From positions 111,625,307 through 111,689,306 of the forward strand of contig NC_061120.1 of assembly GCF_002878395.1 (NCBI RefSeq): a stretch of 64,000 bases of DNA, in the 5' to 3' direction. The DNA is from Capsicum annuum (taxonomy: Eukaryota; Streptophyta; Magnoliopsida; Solanales; Solanaceae). The position numbers were made by a program, and so were the translations under genes. Shown here piece by piece: positions 44,510 through 54,540 of this stretch (its first letter is position 1; each line of letters opens with the position of its first letter). The notes below the pieces were generated by a model. It did no database searches. It was not told the origin of the DNA and saw only the letters and a list, made by a program, of their open reading frames with translations.

Positions 44510-45720
44510 AAGCGCCTGATTTATTGTTATAGAATGACTCAATTCCCTTAGTTACTCAAACTTTGCCAAGGTATATTTCAGCACAATCTCTTACTTCTTC
44601 CAGGTTTCCCATGTAGTGTTTCACTCATTGCCCGTTCACTTTAAATGGGATATCACCATTATACTTTACCTCAATAGCACCATATAGGAATACCTTAACC
44701 ACAATGAAAGGTCCAGTCCATCTTGATTTTAGCTTGCCAGGAAAAAAGCATAGTCTAGAATTGTACAACAAGACCAAATAGCGGATTTGAATATCCTCTT
44801 CTCAATCTTATTGTCATGGTATAACTTTATTCTTTCTTTGTATATGGTTGAGATCTCATAAGCACGAAGTCAAAATTTATCCAACTCATTCGCATTGCTC
44901 AAACTCAAGTTTGTTACATCACGCCACTCCAAATTTAGCCTTTCCAATGCCTATAGTATCTTATGCTCAAGCTCAGCCGGTAAGTGGCATGCTTTTTCAT
45001 ACACAAGATTATATGGACAATCACATATAAAGGTATTATAGGTTTTTTGGTAGGCCCACAATGTATCATCTAACTTTCTAGACCAGTCAATCCTATTGAC
45101 ATTAACAGTCTTCGCCAATATGGACTTTATTTCTCTATTAGAGACTTCCACTTGCCCACTCATCTGAGGATAGTAACCTATTTCCACCTTATGCCTTACC
45201 TCATATATAACAAGTAGTTCTTTGAAAAAGTGAATGCAGAAGTGTGGCCCACTATAACTAATAATAACACATGGAGTGCCAAATTTGGAAAAGATGTTCC
45301 TCTTCAAAAAGATGGTTAGACTCCTACCTTCATTGTCTTGAAGATAAACTTCCTCCACCCACTTTGATACAAGTCACCTGCTACCATAATGTAACTCATG
45401 CCATGGGATCTTATAAATGGGCCTATGAAATCAATCCCCCCACATATTAAACAACTCCAACTCCAAAATAGGTATCATGGGGAGTTCCTAGAGCCGTGAA
45501 ATATTGCCTTGACATAGACACTAGTCACAGGATTTTGCAAAATCATGAGAATATTTGTAAATTAAAGGACAGTGGAACCCACACTATAGAATTTTATGGG
45601 TTGTGAAAGTGCCACTGTGGTGACCCCAACAGGCAAAGAATGACAAGCTTCCAGAATTCTCATCATTTATACCTCTATAATGCATCTTTGAACCATACCA
45701 TCAGTCCAAACCCTAAATAA
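44510..45720 (-). pseudogene. Athila-like integrase remnant
   Basis: Minus strand. The zinc-finger region near 45480-45700 is broken. Core: [40 protein letters not shown] (second catalytic D replaced by Tyr in ISYSG), [17 protein letters not shown] (E present), [15 protein letters not shown] and [16 protein letters not shown] at 44951-45358. The C-terminal KVNGQ.KHY piece is near 44620-44640. Athila integrases lack a chromodomain, as here. Confidence 0.9.
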
Positions 45721-45999
45721 ATACATCTCATCCTAAAGGTAATTCCTTACCTTGTGCATAAATCTCCATCGTTGATGAAAGCATAGATCTTTTGGGATAA
45801 GGTCGCTTGCAAGAAAGCTGGCAAAATTAGTAAACCGGGAAATCAAATCATGAGGTACTGCCAACACTTGATCATTAAGAAAAGAATCATGTATCTTAAG
45901 ATTATCCCCTAGTTTTGGTATTTTCTCCTCCTCAAGTCAGGATAAATGGTCTATAACTTGATTTTCTTTACCTTTTTGGTCCTTAACTTAAAAATCAAA
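45721..45999 (-). pseudogene. Athila-like RNase H-integrase linker
   Basis: Frameshifted minus-strand coding remains between RNase H and integrase, including a DHLS-like and FPDE/LL-like stretch typical of this linker; no frame longer than about 40 codons. Confidence 0.6.
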
Positions 46000-46300
46000 A
46001 TCTTGTAGCAGAAGAAACTAATGAATCAATCAGGGTTTGGCATCCTTCTTCAACATAAATTACCTCAAAGAAGCATGGTTGGTGTGTACTATAAACTTAG
46101 TCCCAATTAGATAAGACCAAAATTTCTCAAAATTAAAAACCACCGCAAGTAGCTCCTGCTTTGTAACTATATTATTCTTTTGTATGGTGTTTAAAGGTTT
46201 GCTAGCATAGTATATGAGATGTAGTATATTTGTTATTCTTTGGACTAGGATAGCTCCCAGGGCTACATCACTCGTATCATACATTACCTCAAAGGTACAG
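46000..46300 (-). pseudogene. Athila-like RNase H remnant
   Basis: Minus strand YDTSDVALGAILVQR, IYYASKPLNTIQKNNIV, TKQELLAVVFNFEKFWSYLI, TKFIVHTNHASLR (46060-46284). E is present; the third acidic residue of the usual VYTDH motif reads HTNH, Asn for Asp. Domain order RT then RNase H is normal. Confidence 0.9.
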
Positions 46301-46399
46301 ACAAATCAAGAGACACAATGATGGGCGCCAAAATCAACCGCACCTTTAGGCATTTAAAAGCCTTGAGATAATTATCATCGAACACAAATTTCACCTCTT

Positions 46400-47110
46400 T
46401 CTCTAAAAGTTTTCATAGATGACTTGTAATTTTAAAGAAGTCCTTAATGAACCTTCTATAAAAACATGCATGTCCCAAAAAACTATGTATGCCTCTAACT
46501 GACACTGGTGGCTGCAGCTTCTCAATCACATCAATCTTCACTTTGTACACCTTAATAACATGAATAGAGATGTTATGCCCTAGTACGATACCTTCTTTCA
46601 CCATAAAGTGGCATTTTTTCCAATTTAGTGCTATGTTGCACTCTTCACATCACTGTAGTATAATAGCCAAATAGGCTAAAAATCATCAAATAAGTCCCCA
46701 ACCACTAAGAAGTAATCCATGAATACTTCAATAGTTTATTCCACCATATTTGAGAATATGGACATCACACATCTCTAAAAGGTGGTCGGTGCATTACACA
46801 TCCAAACAACATCTTCTTGAATACAAAGGACCCATAAAGGCAAGTAAAAGTATTCTTTTCTTGGTCTTCTGGTGAAATCATGATTTTATTGTAGCCCGAG
46901 TACACATAAAGAAAATAGTACCAATCCCTGCCTGCTAATCTATATAACATATGATCCATGAACGACATTGAGAAGTGATCTTTTTGTGTCCACTTGTTCA
47001 ACTTTTTGTAGTCCATGCATACTTTCCAACCAGTCACTAGCCTCATTAGTACTAATTCATTCTTCTTATTTGGAACTACTGTGATTCCTCCTTTATTTGG
47101 CACGCATTAA
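46400..47110 (-). pseudogene. Athila-like reverse transcriptase remnant
   Basis: Minus strand. RT fingers and palm at 46765-47103 (MDYKKLNKWTQKDHFSM, FMDHMLYRLAGRDWYYFLY, SGYNKIMISPEDQEKNTFTC, LYGSFVFKKMLFG). After a frameshift the catalytic motif reads FMDY at 46712-46723, so the second Asp is Tyr. The thumb, GIVLGHNISIHVIKVYKVKI and SVRGIHSFLGHACFYRRFIK, is at 46413-46604. Confidence 0.92.
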
Positions 47111-47810
47111 ACTAGGCTCACTTACTTGCTGTCTACTGTGGAAAAAACCACCCCCGCATCTAACTACTTGATTATATCTGTTTTCACTACCTCCTACATA
47201 GGTGGATTTATTCATCTTGAATGCTCAATAGTGGGAATATCATCCGAATTAATTTGTATCTTATGTGTGTATATACCTGGTGAACCCCTACACTGTCTGC
47301 AATAGTCCACCCTATAGCTATTTTGAACCTTCATAATAGCAATATAAAAGCTTTCACTTGAGATTCTACCAGCTTTGCTTCACTAATTATTGGTAAAGTA
47401 TTATTGTCCCCTAAGAACACATACTACAAATGAGGTGGAAGGGCCTTCAATTCCAATACTAGTGGTTATTGAGTTGATAGTCTTGCAGGCGGTGTGGTTC
47501 TATTTTTGAAGTCAAGATCTAGCTTCTTAAGGGTATATTTTTAAAAACCTATGTCATTTAATAAACTAACCATCCCATCATTGTCATCTATCCCATCACT
47601 CTCTAAGTTCACAATCATTGCTACTAATGCTTTTACCCATAATCTTTCCTTAATAAGCATATCCACTAAAACCATATCATTATCTACTGCATCAACCACC
47701 GCTACCACTCTCATGTCATCAGGCTGCTGAACTGTCATGCATATCTTTAACATTGTCTGCTTATCATTCCATTTAAAAGTAATATCCTTTAGGTCCATAT
47801 CAATCAATGC
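47111..47810 (-). pseudogene. Athila-like protease-RT spacer
   Basis: An 88-codon minus frame (47541-47807) reads MDLKDITFKWNDKQTMLKIC, LESDGIDDNDGMVSLLND, matching the acidic spacer that precedes RT in Athila polyproteins. The part 47111-47540 is frameshifted and no domain is readable except LNYPLIE-like fragments. Confidence 0.7.
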
Positions 47811-48080
47811 CTAGCAAGTAGATAAGAAAGGTCTCCCCAATATGATTAGAGAGTGAGCATCTACTTCACAGTCTAAAATCATGAAATCTACTGAAAAAGT
47901 GAATGATGCCACCTTCACTTCAACATTGTGCACAATACCCACTGACTCTTTTACAAATGAATCAACCATTAACAACCGTGTAGATGTAGGATTGAGTTTT
48001 CCTAACCCCATTACCTTATATATCACCAATGGCATTACATTTATTCCGGCTCCCTTATCATATAGAGACTGATTAATCTC
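47811..48080 (-). pseudogene. Athila-like aspartic protease remnant
   Basis: Minus strand: active-site region reads YDKGAGINVMP (48030-48065), where DLGAS is usual, so Lys and Gly replace normal residues; then LVIYKVMGLGKLNP, TRLLMVDSFVKESVGIVHNV, FMILDCEVDAHSLIILGRPF at 47811-48035. The ILGRPFL motif marks the end of the domain. Confidence 0.88.
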
Positions 48081-49984
48081 ATAAGGCCTAATTGAATATG
48101 GAATGGTGATTGTACCTGGATTTCCCTTCTTCTATAATAATAGTGCATGAAAACTTACGCTAAACTACTGCACTATATCTTGGATCTCTCCTTTTACCTA
48201 GGCATTATCATCATCACTCCTCAAATTATCATCACTACAAGTTAGTTGTTTAAAATTATCTTGAGGTGGCTCATCTGCATTAATATTTTCCTTTTGTGGA
48301 TCTTTAGGAGTAGGCAAAAAGTGCCCATCAGGTGTAAAATCACTCATCGTGTTAATAGCCAGGCAATGAACTAGTATTGGAGGATTTAGCGCATTGTCTC
48401 TAGGAAGTGTTCTTGACTGTCTCTCTGCTAAGATAATAGCGATTTGCCCATACTGCTACTCTAACTACTTGATAGCAGTTGCATGTGACACAACCTTTTG
48501 GACCAATCCTAAAAAATCAGCCTCGAGTTCTTTAAGGCAAGCCTTTTGACTTTCTTTACCCTTCATCAGCTTAGCCAACATCTCTTCTATTCTCGATTCT
48601 GCATCTCCTCTGCCTGGTGGACTGTATCTAACTCTATCATTATAGTTCTAACCTTGATTTCCTTTCTCTTGGGATCGAAAACCCATCAACTGACGATCCA
48701 CATACTTTGCATCTTTCTCAGGCTCAAACTCTTGCCTCCTTGAAGTTGCACCTTATACCCCTAATGCATTAACCTTTCAAGAATTTATTGTTGCAAATTG
48801 ATTGGCCAAATCCTTAGTAATGATATCTCATAAGATATAGCATTCTCATCTAATCTTTATTCGCCTGAAGCTCCAATGGTATAAATGTCAGAACCTACTC
48901 AATATCTTAAGTTTGCCACCCTCGGTAAGTTAATGAGATCTGATCCATAATACTCAAAGCCATCTCCCATCGTAATCTCATGAAGGCTCCTTGGAGATAG
49001 TGTCTTCTATTGCTCTGGAACTGATATCAGGGCTCTATAGAAGATCTCCAATAGGCTTGTCCCTAAAATCTGGTGGTTGGGCACCATACTAAGCTTCATC
49101 TTGAACCTAAACCATGCCTCATACATAGATTTTAATTGGAGCTTCCTAAAGTTATAAATCTCATCCTTGAGCTACAATACCTTGGATAGAAGAAAGAATA
49201 TGTTTAAGAACTGTTTGCGTAGTTCACTCCATATTGTGATGGACCCTCTTGGAAGTTCCCCTATCCATAAAGATGCTTCTTCCATAAGCGAAAAGGGAAA
49301 CAACCTCAATATCAGTGCCTTCTGGTCTACCCTAGGTATGGTACATGAAGTACAAATCCTAATGAAATTTTCCAAATGCATACGTGCATCATCTGTATCC
49401 AACCTTGCAAACACGCCTTTTAAGTATAAGAGCTAAATCATAGCACTAGAAATATTGAACTTGACATTAGGGGGGAAATAGGAGAAACAATATCTCCAGA
49501 ATCTATCGGCTCAACGTATCCCAGATCATATTTATCATATTCATATAGTTGAACATACTGATATGTTGGTATTACTTGAGGTCGGCCTTCTCTGTTTCTA
49601 TTTTGGTTTCCATCAAGTACTGCTTAACGGTTTACTGGCTGTCTCTACTCAGCTAACTCTACCTCCCAAGCTATGTGTTGATATTTTTATACTACCTCCT
49701 ATCATTCTCAGCTTGGGATAAAAGCTCACTAGTTTATCAATAAACAACATCCTGAACTCCTTTAGGAGGAGGGGGAAGTGGATCATCTTTTTTGTCTCTA
49801 ACATCCTACTATGTGTCTTTAGGATGCTCTATGAATTTGGATTTCGTGGGATTAAGGGATTGCCTCTACTCCTTGAGCTAGGCATACACCAGCATATACC
49901 CAACAAAGAATAAAAAAAAAATTGAAGACTGCAACGCCTTCAATTAATAAATCAATACTGTATTCCACAGCAACGACGACAAAT
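48081..49984 (-). pseudogene. Athila-like gag remnant and leader
   Basis: Minus strand. Capsid core at 49172-49414: DTDDARMHLENFIRICTSCT, RVDQKALILRLFPFSLMEEA, SLWIGELPRGSITIWSELRK, QFLNIFF, clearly Athila Gag. Downstream parts (48081-49170) are frameshifted, with Q/N/S-rich and KDE-rich stretches. From about 49440 to 49960 only short frames of the Gag N-terminus are visible (GVEAIP-like proline-rich pieces). Confidence 0.85.
49963..49984 (-). promoter_or_regulatory. Athila-like primer binding site, decayed
   Basis: Minus strand TTTGTCGTCGTTGCTGTGGA immediately after the LTR. It fits the Athila/Tat type TGGCGCCGTTGCCGGGG with four C/G-to-T changes. Its position fixes the LTR start at 49985. 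Confidence 0.75.
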
Positions 49985-51431
49985 TGTTGACTACATTAAA
50001 ACAACAACACCTATTAGATGATGATATGGTCGCTATCAAAATATAGTAACCCAACTAGGTTGGAGTCAATCCAAAGAGAACACGTGGTTTTCAAATATCA
50101 GTAGTTGGAGTCAACAAACAAAACAAGAAAAGTAAATGAGGGGTTTTGGATAGTAGATTAACAAAGAGTAAGTACCAACTTCGGGTGTGATAAGTATTAG
50201 TGAACACTAAGATTGCATCCCCCTGGCTTCGCAACTCCGTAGGATGATCATGCTATGTTAAACGAACCTAATACCTTGCATGTAAAATTGATAAGTTATG
50301 TACCTTTTAAAGTCTTTTGGATGAGTAGAAGGATTTCACCCTTTACCTTTTGAGTATCAAGATGTCGCTTTACTAACCCTTATCTAAATCCTAGTTAACT
50401 ATTACCTTTTGAGTCTCTAGTTATTAGATTAATGTTAACAATCATTCACTATATTTCATGATTAAAATGGATCAACAATTAACTTTAAATTACTATTTTA
50501 TTTATCTTTTCCTAGTCACTGCTCCTCTTTTTGAGTAAGTAGCAATAATTTAGGTGGGATCTTAACGTTGTCCATCGCTAAGAAATATATTATAGTGAAG
50601 ATAAAGCAATGCATCCATGGGTATTGGTTCAGATCAACAATCATATTTCCCCTACTTTGTAAATCCTCCAGGGTTTCCACAACCCTAGCTATGGGTTTTA
50701 GCTGCTTATGATTGTGAAGAAATCAATAAAATTCATAGTTGAAAGCATAGATGAAATTGCAACAAGAAAAAGTGTAAAAATCCACAACCATAACTAAATT
50801 AATCAACTGAAGTCAATACAAGATAATCCCAACGTTAAAATTGGATCTTGGAATAAAAATATATTTGTGAACATCAAAAGTGTGTGACTCCTACAAAAAC
50901 TATGCATAAAGGGTATTTATAGTACATGAGGAAACCCTAAAGCTAATGCAGAAGAAAAATAGGAGAACACTAGGTCGGTGGCCACCTGCTCTATATACCT
51001 GTGGTCTGGAACAGGGCAAAGGTAGTACCTGCGATCCTAACACAGGGCATAGGTGGAGACTGTAGGTGCAACTCCTGCAGCCTAGCTCTTAGGATTTTGA
51101 CCTCTAGCACCTACTCTATCCACTGTGGTCTGTAGGTCCTACATATGGTTCGTAGGCTGCCTTAGTAGGTGTCGAGAGTCATCTTTCCAGCTCTTTTTCA
51201 TTATTCAATCATGCTTTGATCACGACCAAGATAGAAAATATCTCAAATATCCATAATTGGTCCAAAAAGTGGGCAAAACACCTTTTTAACCCTTTTTATG
51301 AACTTAACATCCAAAATATCATTTCCTGCAAAACATACCTAAAGAAAATTATATCTCACAAAATAGCCTCAGAAACTTGCTTATTTTTCTCATTTTAAGC
51401 TTTGAAAGTATTATATATTAATAACACATCA
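49985..51431 (-). repeat. Athila-like 5' LTR
   Basis: 1447 bp, plus-strand ends TGTTGACTAC and ACACATCA. Closely similar to 41445-42889, with base changes spread along it. TATA-like site at 50914-50921. Open frame 51216-51398 is not a gene. Confidence 0.9.
50914..50921 (-). promoter_or_regulatory. Putative TATA box, Athila-like 5' LTR
   Basis: Minus strand TATAAATACCC, same position in both LTRs. Confidence 0.55.
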
Positions 51432-51436
51432 ACTAT
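51432..51436. repeat. Target-site duplication ACTAT, right copy
   Basis: Matches 41440-41444. Confidence 0.85.
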
Positions 51437-52673
51437 CTAACAAACATAGATATGGTTTAACCTCTCGACAATAAAGGACATCAGAATAGGCATGAAATAT
51501 ACTGATTTGGTCAACCGATCCACAATGACCCAAATACCATTAGACATATGAGAAGTGTGAGGGAGACCACTAACAGAGTCTATGATTATCTGCTCCCATT
51601 CTACTCAGGAATGGGCAATATTTGTATCAAGCCACTAGGTCTCTAATGCTTGTCCTTTACATACTAATAACATAGGCAACAAGATAAAAAGTCCTCCATA
51701 TCTCTCTTTATATCACTCCATCAATAATGCTACCTCAAATACCTATACATCATAGCTATTATAGGGTGAATGAAATATCTGGAGATGTGATCCTCATACA
51801 AAATTGACTGAATCAAGTTTCCAACCCTTGAAATACAAATACGACCATCAAATCTCAAAATACCCTCAAAATCTATGGTATCCCTCTTAGACTCACCACT
51901 CTACATCTGATATCGGGTAATACCAAGTCTTATATCCCCAAACTATTGACTCTTAATCTGCTAAAATAAGGTAGACTTTGCCTTAAGAATCTTTCTGGGG
52001 TGTAAAATATCAATTCGCACTATCAAGTCGGCTAAGTACTAGTGTCCCATGCCAACGACCTCAGAGAAACTAAGATAGAAGAACAGTTACCCATATTAGC
52101 TACCTTCTAGTTAAAGGCAACCGCTACCATATTTGTCATGCATAGATGATACAAAATAGAGATATCATATTCCTAAAACAACTCCATCTACCAGCGCTGC
52201 CTAAAATTGAGATCTCTTTGTGTCATAAGATTATTAGACTAGGATGATCCATGAAGATCTCATAATGCATTTCATAAAGATAACGTCTCCAAATATAAAT
52301 GCAAAAACTACCACCATCAACTCCAAATTATGGGTGTTGTAGTTGAACTCATGCAACCTCAGCTGTCTTGATGAATATGTAATAACTCTACCCTACTACA
52401 TCAACACACAACCCAAACTAGCACCAGAAGTATCACAATATATGGTTAATCCCTCGCCCTTAACCAAAAGAGCCAATATAGGTGTTAAAGTAAGAAATCC
52501 CTTAAGCTTCTAAAAGCTTGCCTCACACTCCTTGGACTAATGAAGGGAACCTCTTTTGAGTCAATCTGGTCAACGGTGCTATAATAATAGCAAAACCCTC
52601 AATGAATCACCTATTGTAACCTGCAAACCTAATGAAGCTACAAACCCCAAATAGAGATGTAGGCCTAGCCCAA
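51437..52673 (-). pseudogene. B- RT end, RNase H and integrase 5' half
   Basis: Minus strand from right: RT thumb SLFGVCSFIRFAGYNR near 52610-52650; RNase H with YCDTSGASLGCVLM-like text near 52395-52445, [12 protein letters not shown] near 52320-52350 and the domain end SILYHLCMTNMVA near 52115-52165; linker with YRMSTNGIW-like pieces; integrase zinc finger and core start, with GIWVIVDRLTKSVYFMPI near 51480-51540, ending at the ACTAT site. Many stops. It continues at 41439. Confidence 0.83.
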
Positions 52674-54540
52674 TTTAATGACTCTTTAGGTTATTTTTTG
52701 TATTACCACATATTTCCATTATTTAGAGCTTTTAAATAGTTACCCAAAGTCATTTATGACTTGTTGGAACTAACGGTTTGGTTACTGAGTAGTTCCTTTA
52801 GTTTTAAGAGCTAATTTCTTATTTTGATATTTTTGTTGGTTCAATTGGCTACTGGGTAAAAACATTTATCAAATGACCTTGTATGCCAATTCTAACTGTT
52901 CCAAAAACTTTGGAATGTCAATTTTAATCTAGGTGGACCCTTGGTTAGGGTCCTTAGGCACTCGAGCTTATTTTGAGATATTGGTCGAAAGTTAAGAAAA
53001 ATCACAAATAGGCGTGGAACCCTTTTTTTTGTCAAAACAACCTCGGATGGAAATTTCAACAATGCCATTAAGTCCGAAATGTTGAATTTCATAGGGTAGC
53101 ATAGTATTTTTATATATATAGGATTCTACATGAATCTCGAGGGTTCAGCAGAGACTTGGAAAATTCCAAGTCTCAGTTGGTGCTGGTGCACTGACATTCA
53201 CTAACCTCTTATACTTATACGATCTGCCAGGCACCAACAAGTGTTGCATAAGTCACTTTCATAGTTACATAAGCAATACCCCTAGCATGAAGTCAAGTAT
53301 CACATATGTGATACTAATTTTTTGTAAGCAACTTCTACACCCTTGGCCAGATATCGCGTATACGACCGGTAGGTCAGATATGCAATGCACGTGCATCTGG
53401 GAAAGGTATAAATACCTTATTTATCCTATTTTCACTATTTTTCATCCATATCAAAGATATTTAAACCCTAAAAAGTTTGATATCTTGGGGATAACATTGG
53501 TGGGTGACCTTGGAGCTTTGGAAAAGATTATTTATGCAATTCTCCTTCAAAATTATGGTAAGATTTCATCATTTTCATGGTTTATTTTCTCTTCTTCTAT
53601 AACATTCCAAAAGGTTGGTGACTTGATTGTAGAACCAATATAACTTGTAATTCACCCATTTTTTAGGTTAAATGGTTTTTGAGCATAGAGAGAAATTGAG
53701 TTGGTTTTGGAAATGCATTTTTCGTAAATGAGCCCCACGTAGGATTTTAATGTATTTTTGGAATCAAAGAAAAATAGTGAAATATGGGTATCATTTCTCT
53801 TATTTTGATGAGCATATTATGATTTTGATAGCATGGCACCTTGCAGAAGCATCTCAAAAGGGGAAATCAATGATTTAGCATATTCCTTGGGCTTTCTTTG
53901 ATGCCAGGTAGGCTAGGCTTACCTTATTCATATATTAAGCTATATCATAGTATAATTATGATATTATGATAGATATGGGATATGATTTAGGTGTTTCAAG
54001 TATGAATGAAAATATTTGTCTTAATTGAACCGTTAGGCTATCTTGAAATCGTACACTTTGATTAGTTAGCATGGTTATCCATGGTTTGGATGGATTGAGT
54101 TTTGTGGAATATATTTAGAATGGAAATTCCTTAATTACTCAAGATAGGTGAAATTGTTGACTTTATTATGTTAGGGTAGAATTATTCTAAATTGTTTAAG
54201 TTAAGAGAATTGCCCTAATTGTTATTGCCCTTAGTAGAATTGCCTTAGTTAATAATGTTTAGAGAGGACTTGTATCCTAGGGTATAATTATAGCTTATTT
54301 GACATCTAAGAATGAACATAGATACCTTAGTCTAGTATGGGGTTGAAATTTCCTAAGATAATCTTCGGGGAATATAAGTGGGACCCTCTATCCTACCTTT
54401 GGCTAAGATGTGATAACCTTGTAGGATCTTTTATGTAAGATATACTCTTATTGATAGTAGGTTTGTCACCCAAAGTGGTTGAATATAGTTAATGCATATG
54501 TTAGTTGAATATTTGAGGGTTGATGCTAATTCTGAGTAAT
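52674..54540 (+). mobile_element. Family B LTR fragment (5' part, plus strand)
   Basis: Starts near TTAATGACTCTTTAGGTTAT, a decayed version of the family start, and keeps AGGTAGGCTAGGCTTACC near 53909. It stops near 54540, lacking the last several hundred bases seen in the 30278-31787 copy. It lies directly next to the RT end of B- on the opposite strand. ORF 53287-53643 crosses the putative transcript start and has no domain. Confidence 0.75.
53407..53414 (+). promoter_or_regulatory. Putative TATA box in family B LTR
   Basis: GGTATAAATACC, a strong plant-like TATA box in the LTR direction, followed about 25-45 bp on by a C/T-rich stretch. Confidence 0.5.

Larger units (their letters stand above)
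41445..51431 (-). mobile_element. Athila-like Ty3/gypsy element, LTR to LTR
   Basis: 9987 bp in minus orientation. Right LTR 49985-51431 (5' end of the element), primer site, gag, protease, RT, RNase H, integrase, a 1.6-kb non-coding tail, left LTR 41445-42889. LTR lengths are 1447 and 1445 bp. Perfect ACTAT target duplication. RT reads GGITVVPNKKNELVLMRLVT and VCMDYKKLNKWTQKDHFSMS, specific to the Athila/Tat branch; only one RNase H is seen, which favours Athila over Tat. Many stops and frameshifts. Confidence 0.92.
37526..52673 (-). mobile_element. Chromovirus B- (3' LTR to RT end)
   Basis: Minus-strand element read from right: RT end, RNase H, integrase start (52673-51437), interrupted by the Athila-like element, then integrase end (41439-40664), 3' untranslated region and 3' LTR (40504-37526). 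The 5' part (LTR, gag, protease, most of RT) is missing at its right side, where a plus-strand B LTR begins. Its 3' LTR carries a Helitron. Confidence 0.85.

Noticed and set aside
44951..46300. Second RNase H that would make the element Tat/Ogre-like
   Set aside because: Only one RNase H domain (46060-46284) was found between RT and integrase.
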